Below are positions 59,611-64,000 of a stretch of DNA of 64,000 nt, in pieces. Source of the DNA: Anadara kagoshimensis (lineage: Eukaryota > Mollusca > Bivalvia > Arcoida > Arcidae); NCBI GenBank assembly GCA_021292105.1, contig CM037871.1, positions 59,480,866-59,544,865 of the forward strand, in the 5' to 3' direction. Below the pieces are notes generated by a model. The model saw only the letters and a list, made by a program, of their open reading frames with translations, ran no database searches and was not told where the DNA came from. Numbering within the stretch: position 1 is the first letter of the stretch; every line of letters begins with the position of its first letter. The position numbers and the translations under genes are program-made.

Positions 59611-59662
<52 letters not shown>
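59611..59662 (+). repeat. (TA)n microsatellite
   Basis: About 25 TA dinucleotides. Confidence 0.95.
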
Positions 59663-59663
<1 letters not shown>

Positions 59664-59899
59664 GTATATATATAAGGTCCTTGTGGGACTAAGAACTTAA
59701 TAATCTATCAATATGAAATAACAAGAACAACCAGACCAATTTTTATAACATATCAATTTGCTACAGGAGATCTATTTGAAGTAAATGTCAAAAGTAATGA
59801 CTTATTTTTTCACACATTTTAAAAGCATACATGTGAAGTAAAGCCTGTTATAATGGCTATCACTCACACCTTGCTTGTCACCAATATCTATTTCTTTTA

Positions 59900-60125
59900 G
59901 GGGCCTTGGTGGCCAAGTGTTCTATAGTGCTGGCTTATAGATAACAATGCCTATCACTGTTTGGGTTCAAATTCCAATCTGGGACAGATCCTTGTGTGAA
60001 TTTTTTTGTTCTGTTCATTTGTTGAAGGTCTCTGGGCACTCCAGTTTTCTCCACCATCCCAGAACTGACCACCATGATATAAGTGGAAGAATATTGACTG
60101 GGGCATAAAACACAATTACAATGTA
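59900..60125 (+). repeat. tRNA-headed SINE, near complete
   Basis: Head GGGGCCTTGGTGGCCAAGTG, box-B-like gggttcaaattcc (about 59963), a middle ctctgggcactccagttttc phrase, then ccagaactgaccaccatgat and the tail ataagtgga-gaatattgactggggcataaaacac. It is the best reference copy of the SINE family in the window. Confidence 0.75.
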
Positions 60126-60959
60126 CTCCACTCCACTCTATTTTTTTATGGTTTTACTTTTGAGGCTCTCTATATTTATTACCAAATTGCTTTGTAAGAT
60201 GAAAATGCCAAAGTTGACAAGATAAAATAAATAGTGGCAGAAAATTCCGTCCATCTGTATCATTTCACACATTTCAATATAAAGCATGTATATAAGTATC
60301 ATATATATTATAAATACCTTATTGGCCACTTCAAACTCTTACATCACTATAAGTAGGGATCAAACACGCGAGTGTCCAGTTGACTGACCAGTAGCTACCT
60401 ACCTAACTGTAAACCCTCAAACTGTCAATGACCGACTAATATAAACTATATTTGAACATTAAGTAAACTATGTGTGAGAACTATGCAGTGAGCCCAGCTA
60501 TCCTGGACAGCTCATTGATCAGGTGATGTTTAAATTAGCCATATAGTTAAACACTTTCTATTTTAATTCTATTTACAGTTTTAAATTAGGAATGTGATCA
60601 GTAGCTAATGACATATTTTGTAAATATACTTTCTAAAATAGGCTTTTTAATTTTCTTTCAACTTTTTTCAAACATACAATGAATACCAATGTTGAAGCTG
60701 TTTTTGTTTGAAATTATGAAAGAAACACATGTACAAGGAGAGATTGGTCATACAACTTGAACTCTGAAATATGGGTATAATTTGTAAAAGTACCAGCAAA
60801 TGTCATTTATGAATTTCACTGTCAAATTTCTCTGAAAGGAATTTAAGTATAACTGAATCATAATTTCATACTAGCAGCTTGATTATTTACCACATTACAA
60901 TCAATGAAACAAGTCATAAATTAAAGGAAAAGTTTAAATTCTGTAGTCAAAAATAGTGC
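60126..60959. other. Intergenic or intronic DNA
   Basis: No supported feature. Confidence 0.4.
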
Positions 60960-61055
60960 AAATACAATAAAACCTCAATTCATTGCCATCACATGTTCAG
61001 TCAGATTTTAGGGATATAAAGAGGTTTGGCAATAAATCGAGGGAGACTTACATAG
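60960..61055 (+). repeat. Small dispersed repeat (MITE-like), copy 2
   Basis: ACAATAAAACCTCAATTCAT followed by tgccatcacatgt and an aaagagg-tttggcaataaatcga end matches 5060-5165 in order. Confidence 0.4.
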
Positions 61056-61067
61056 AAACATGTAAGA

Positions 61068-61420
61068 GTTGAGTTGAGTAATGGCGTTTAATGCCCCAGT
61101 CAAGAATATTTCACATATACTGAGAGTCTGAGACGTAGCCAGCTATAGTATAGGTGAGGGTGCAGAAATTTTGCTTGTGCGTTGCGCTGATGGCATTATA
61201 AAGCAGGGTTCTTTATTGTGCCAAGCCTACCGTGACATGTGACCTCATTTATTTTAAGTTCCCATGCGAAAGAACAATGACTTCATTTGGTAATGCCGGG
61301 TGCGGTGCTTGGCGAAAGAACAGTCACTACCCACTTTCAAGTCTTGGGTCAGACCTGGTCAGATCTGGTTGGGCCTCGAATCCATGACCTCCCAGCATTA
61401 GTGATGATTACGTAGGTGGC
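61068..61420 (-). repeat. SINE copy, partial, with diverged interior
   Basis: The tail (gttgagtaatggcgtttaat, ccccagtcaagaatatttc) is clear; after about 61130 the sequence leaves the consensus, then ends in a box-B-like gcctcgaatccatgacctcc. Either another SINE subfamily or an insertion inside a copy. Confidence 0.5.
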
Positions 61421-62870
61421 AAAGTTAATGAAGAGCAATATAACAAGTTTTTACTGTTCTATACAGAGAGGTTAATCATTTGAGTACCAGTAAACAAATA
61501 AAATACTAGTAGTAGTAGGCCCAATATCAGTCAAGATTATTTATATTGAGATGTAACCAGCTTTGGCTTAAGTTCAAATTTTACAGAGAAATGAATTTAA
61601 ATCAATTTTATTCTTTAAACTTTCAATGTCATTATTAGCTGCAACATCTATAACGGATGGCGCATCCCATCATGACGCAAAACTTTGGTAATTACGACGT
61701 CCTTAAATTATGACACGCATAATTAAAACAAAAGGTAACATCAATTTCCTGTCAATCACATGGCTACGAGTCTGATATATAGATGTGTCCGACAATTAAC
61801 AACAATAGAAAAGTACTTCGTCTATACAAATACTTATGTTTCCTGTATAAATTACCTATTTTCCCAGGCTTTTGTTTCCGGGGTAACCCAATCTGACTCG
61901 ACTGATTTGAACAAAAATAACATCTTATAAGATAATCTCTTGTCTAAATTTATCAATTAGTTTATTAAAAGAATAACCTATTTAATCTTTCCAAAATTCT
62001 ATAGATGTCCTCCCTCCTTCCATTTCTCTTACAAAACATATGACTATATATCTACATCATGTCAAAAGTTGAAGTTGCTCATGGATAACTTTTTCATTTT
62101 TTTTCAGCATTTGTATGACAATAGTATTCATGATAGAATACATATATATCTGATCAGATTATATATTTGACACTTTTTATTGCTCCCGGCATGACAGCAC
62201 CTTTATACGGTAACTTCCACTTATGCTTGGAGTCTCGATGCTGTTCATTTTTGCACTATAACAACTTATCAATATCCAGATACATGCACATTAGATTTAC
62301 GAAGTTTTTATCTTAATCTTCATGATCTTGCACTGATGCATTTATTAGCAAGGTGCAACTTATGAAAATTTGCAGATTACTACATGATTTCTCAAATCAA
62401 AAGGGAGAAAACTCTTGCTAGCCAGACAGAAATAACCACCAACAGTCAGAACAAAAACATGATCTTTATCAACCATGGGCATTTAAAAGCTTTTATAAAG
62501 TATAACTGAATGATTTTTAAACTTCCAAAAAATTAATTACTCATTACTAACAGACAGGTGTTTGGAAATCCTCAAATTAAGTTTAGTTATAGGTAAACCC
62601 TTGTCAATGTAGATTACTTTATCATAGTAAGAGGTATCTTTTAATGATACATATTGTCTTAGTTAATTTAAATAACATATGTTACATATCAATTAAAATC
62701 TGGGACCTGTGAACCTCAAATAAATCTAAACTGAACAAATTTATTAGGACAATCAATAATATTAGGTAAATTTACCTGTGTGAATGTAACTCCTGAGTCG
62801 AGTAATTGTAACACCTGAGTTAGGCAAATTTACCTGTGTAATTGTAACACCTGACTAATCCAAATCTAAA
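61421..62870. other. Intergenic or intronic DNA
   Basis: No supported feature. A duplicated phrase with TGTAACACCTGAGT/TGTAACACCTGACT and AAATTTACCTGTGT lies at about 62765-62855. Confidence 0.4.
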
Positions 62871-62874
62871 ATGC

Positions 62875-62928
<54 letters not shown>

Positions 62929-62930
62929 AT
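62875..62930 (+). repeat. (TA)n followed by (TG)n microsatellite
   Basis: About 11 TA units run directly into about 15 TG units. Confidence 0.95.
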
Positions 62931-63077
62931 GCAAGCATATAGAACAAGTGTTTTTGTCCCAGTCAAGATTATTAGTTTTATCAGGACATCACCAGCCATA
63001 AGTAAAAATACAAAATTTTATGCCATTGCAAAAAGCGTATGGCAATAAGGTATTAGGATTCTTTTTTGTGCGTATGA

Positions 63078-63200
63078 CATGTGGCCAAGAGGTTAGGGCT
63101 ACATGGTCGTGGTTTCAAGCCCAAACCCAGCTTTGTTGTATGACTTTGAGGAAGGCATTTCATTTCACACTGCTCCAGTCAACAACCTTGAAAATGAATA
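63078..63200 (+). repeat. tRNA-headed SINE, different family
   Basis: Box A-like TGTGGCCAAGAGGTTAGGGC and box B-like GGTTTCAAGCCC at tRNA spacing, then cttgaggaaggcatttcat. The head lacks a paired acceptor stem and the tail differs from the family at 59900. Confidence 0.5.
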
Positions 63201-64000
63201 TTAGTTATAAAAAGAAATATACTGGAAGTAGTAAACCTTACAATTGACAGATGTCCCATCAAAAAGGGAGCACTAGCCTGATAAGTCTTTAAGCAAAAAC
63301 CAGACTATAAACTATGTAACCACGACATTCAAGCTCTTACCATAAAACCACATTTAATGCAGAATGCTTAGAAACAGACCTGGCACTTTCAAGACCTCTC
63401 AGCACTCTACTGACTGAGCAACATAAGCTACAATTGTACTGTATACAATATATGTGAACTCAGTAGTGACATGTATTTAATGATCAAGCTTATTACAGGA
63501 CTTATCATGACAGACAAGAAAACTCAGTAATCCTAACCACAATGGTGTTAGCTTACCACAGAAGTGTGTCCTCTAATAAACCACAATGGTGTCATCTTAC
63601 CATGTAAATAATACAGAAAATTAAGAGTAAATATTACTAATCTAACACACTTTTATTAATAGTGATACTCTAATCTTTAACATTAATCTTCTCAGATATT
63701 CAGTTTGGTTCCATTTTGATCCCTCTGATATTAAGTTTTAATATCTTGTATCAGATATATGATTCTGCTTATGTAATTATACTTGTATTACATAGTCACA
63801 TATATTGACTGCAATGTGTTCTAATACACATTCTAACATGACCTGCGTTTCTTTTATATTAAACATGAAAAAAGCCAGCCATGGTATAACAAATGATATA
63901 CACATCATTGTTCCGTTTTAATGACCTACTCCCTTGCTTATCTTATGACGTCATGCTATGTGTAGCGAACAATAGTTGTGACGTAATTTTCATTCATAAA
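63201..64000. other. Intergenic or intronic DNA
   Basis: Two similar phrases around ACCACAATGGTGT with tcttacca or gcttacca (63537-63560 and 63580-63602) form a small duplication. Nothing else recognised. Confidence 0.4.

Noticed and set aside
63078..63130. tRNA gene (Leu/Ser-like)
   Set aside because: Only the promoter boxes are recognisable; the stems are not formed and a SINE-like body follows.

Overview
The window is animal (eukaryotic) nuclear DNA, most likely from a bivalve mollusc. It is AT-rich and gene-poor, full of microsatellites, minisatellites, SINE fragments and small inverted-repeat transposons. Open frames that look real sit between GT...AG splice sites. The mollusc assignment rests on recalled likeness of the 1-606 repeat and the tRNA-headed SINEs to bivalve dispersed repeats, so it is an inference. 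No complete host gene is visible; two short exon-like segments on the minus strand (14258-14445 and 55309-55436) are the only host-gene candidates.

Region 1-18538 is intergenic or intronic DNA with a bivalve-type repeat at the left edge, a 50-bp minisatellite (5191-5638), a 21-bp minisatellite (9088-9728), a 0.9-kb non-autonomous DNA transposon with TIRs (9755-10663), decayed tandem repeats near 12.7-13.8 kb, one possible signal-peptide exon and a 145-bp pogo/Tigger-like MITE.

Region 18539-33852 is a 15.3-kb DNA transposon bounded by perfect 118-bp terminal inverted repeats. It has two cassettes, each enclosed by its own internal inverted repeat. Cassette A (arms of about 0.93 kb) holds an intact 1545-aa Academ-like transposase with an XPG/FEN1-like nuclease motif set. 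Cassette B (arms of 350 bp) holds a spliced gene with a YqaJ-type exonuclease domain, carrying three apparent single-base deletions, and a spliced C2H2 zinc-finger gene. The transposase and YqaJ genes diverge from the central A'/B junction, and the zinc-finger gene starts next to the other B arm, so the B repeat sits upstream of both cassette-B genes.

Region 38605-43652 is a Penelope-like retroelement insertion made of two 5'-truncated copies facing head to head as a nearly perfect 2435-bp palindrome with a 78-bp spacer. Each copy has RT plus GIY-YIG, a second ORF with C2H2 fingers joined by an ATGA overlap, and a hammerhead-ribozyme-like motif at its 3' end. A 13-bp candidate target duplication flanks the whole pair.

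Region 43653-64000 is again repeat-rich: a 48-bp tandem repeat (44722-44962), a 3.1-kb array of a 94-bp unit (48785-51890), a 26-bp array (56038-57215), two copies of one MITE family in opposite orientation (46018-46250 and 52452-52682), several SINEs and long AT, GA and TG microsatellites. The two large elements are the main biological content. Both pair a transposition enzyme with an accessory C2H2 zinc-finger protein, though the fingers and the element classes are unrelated.
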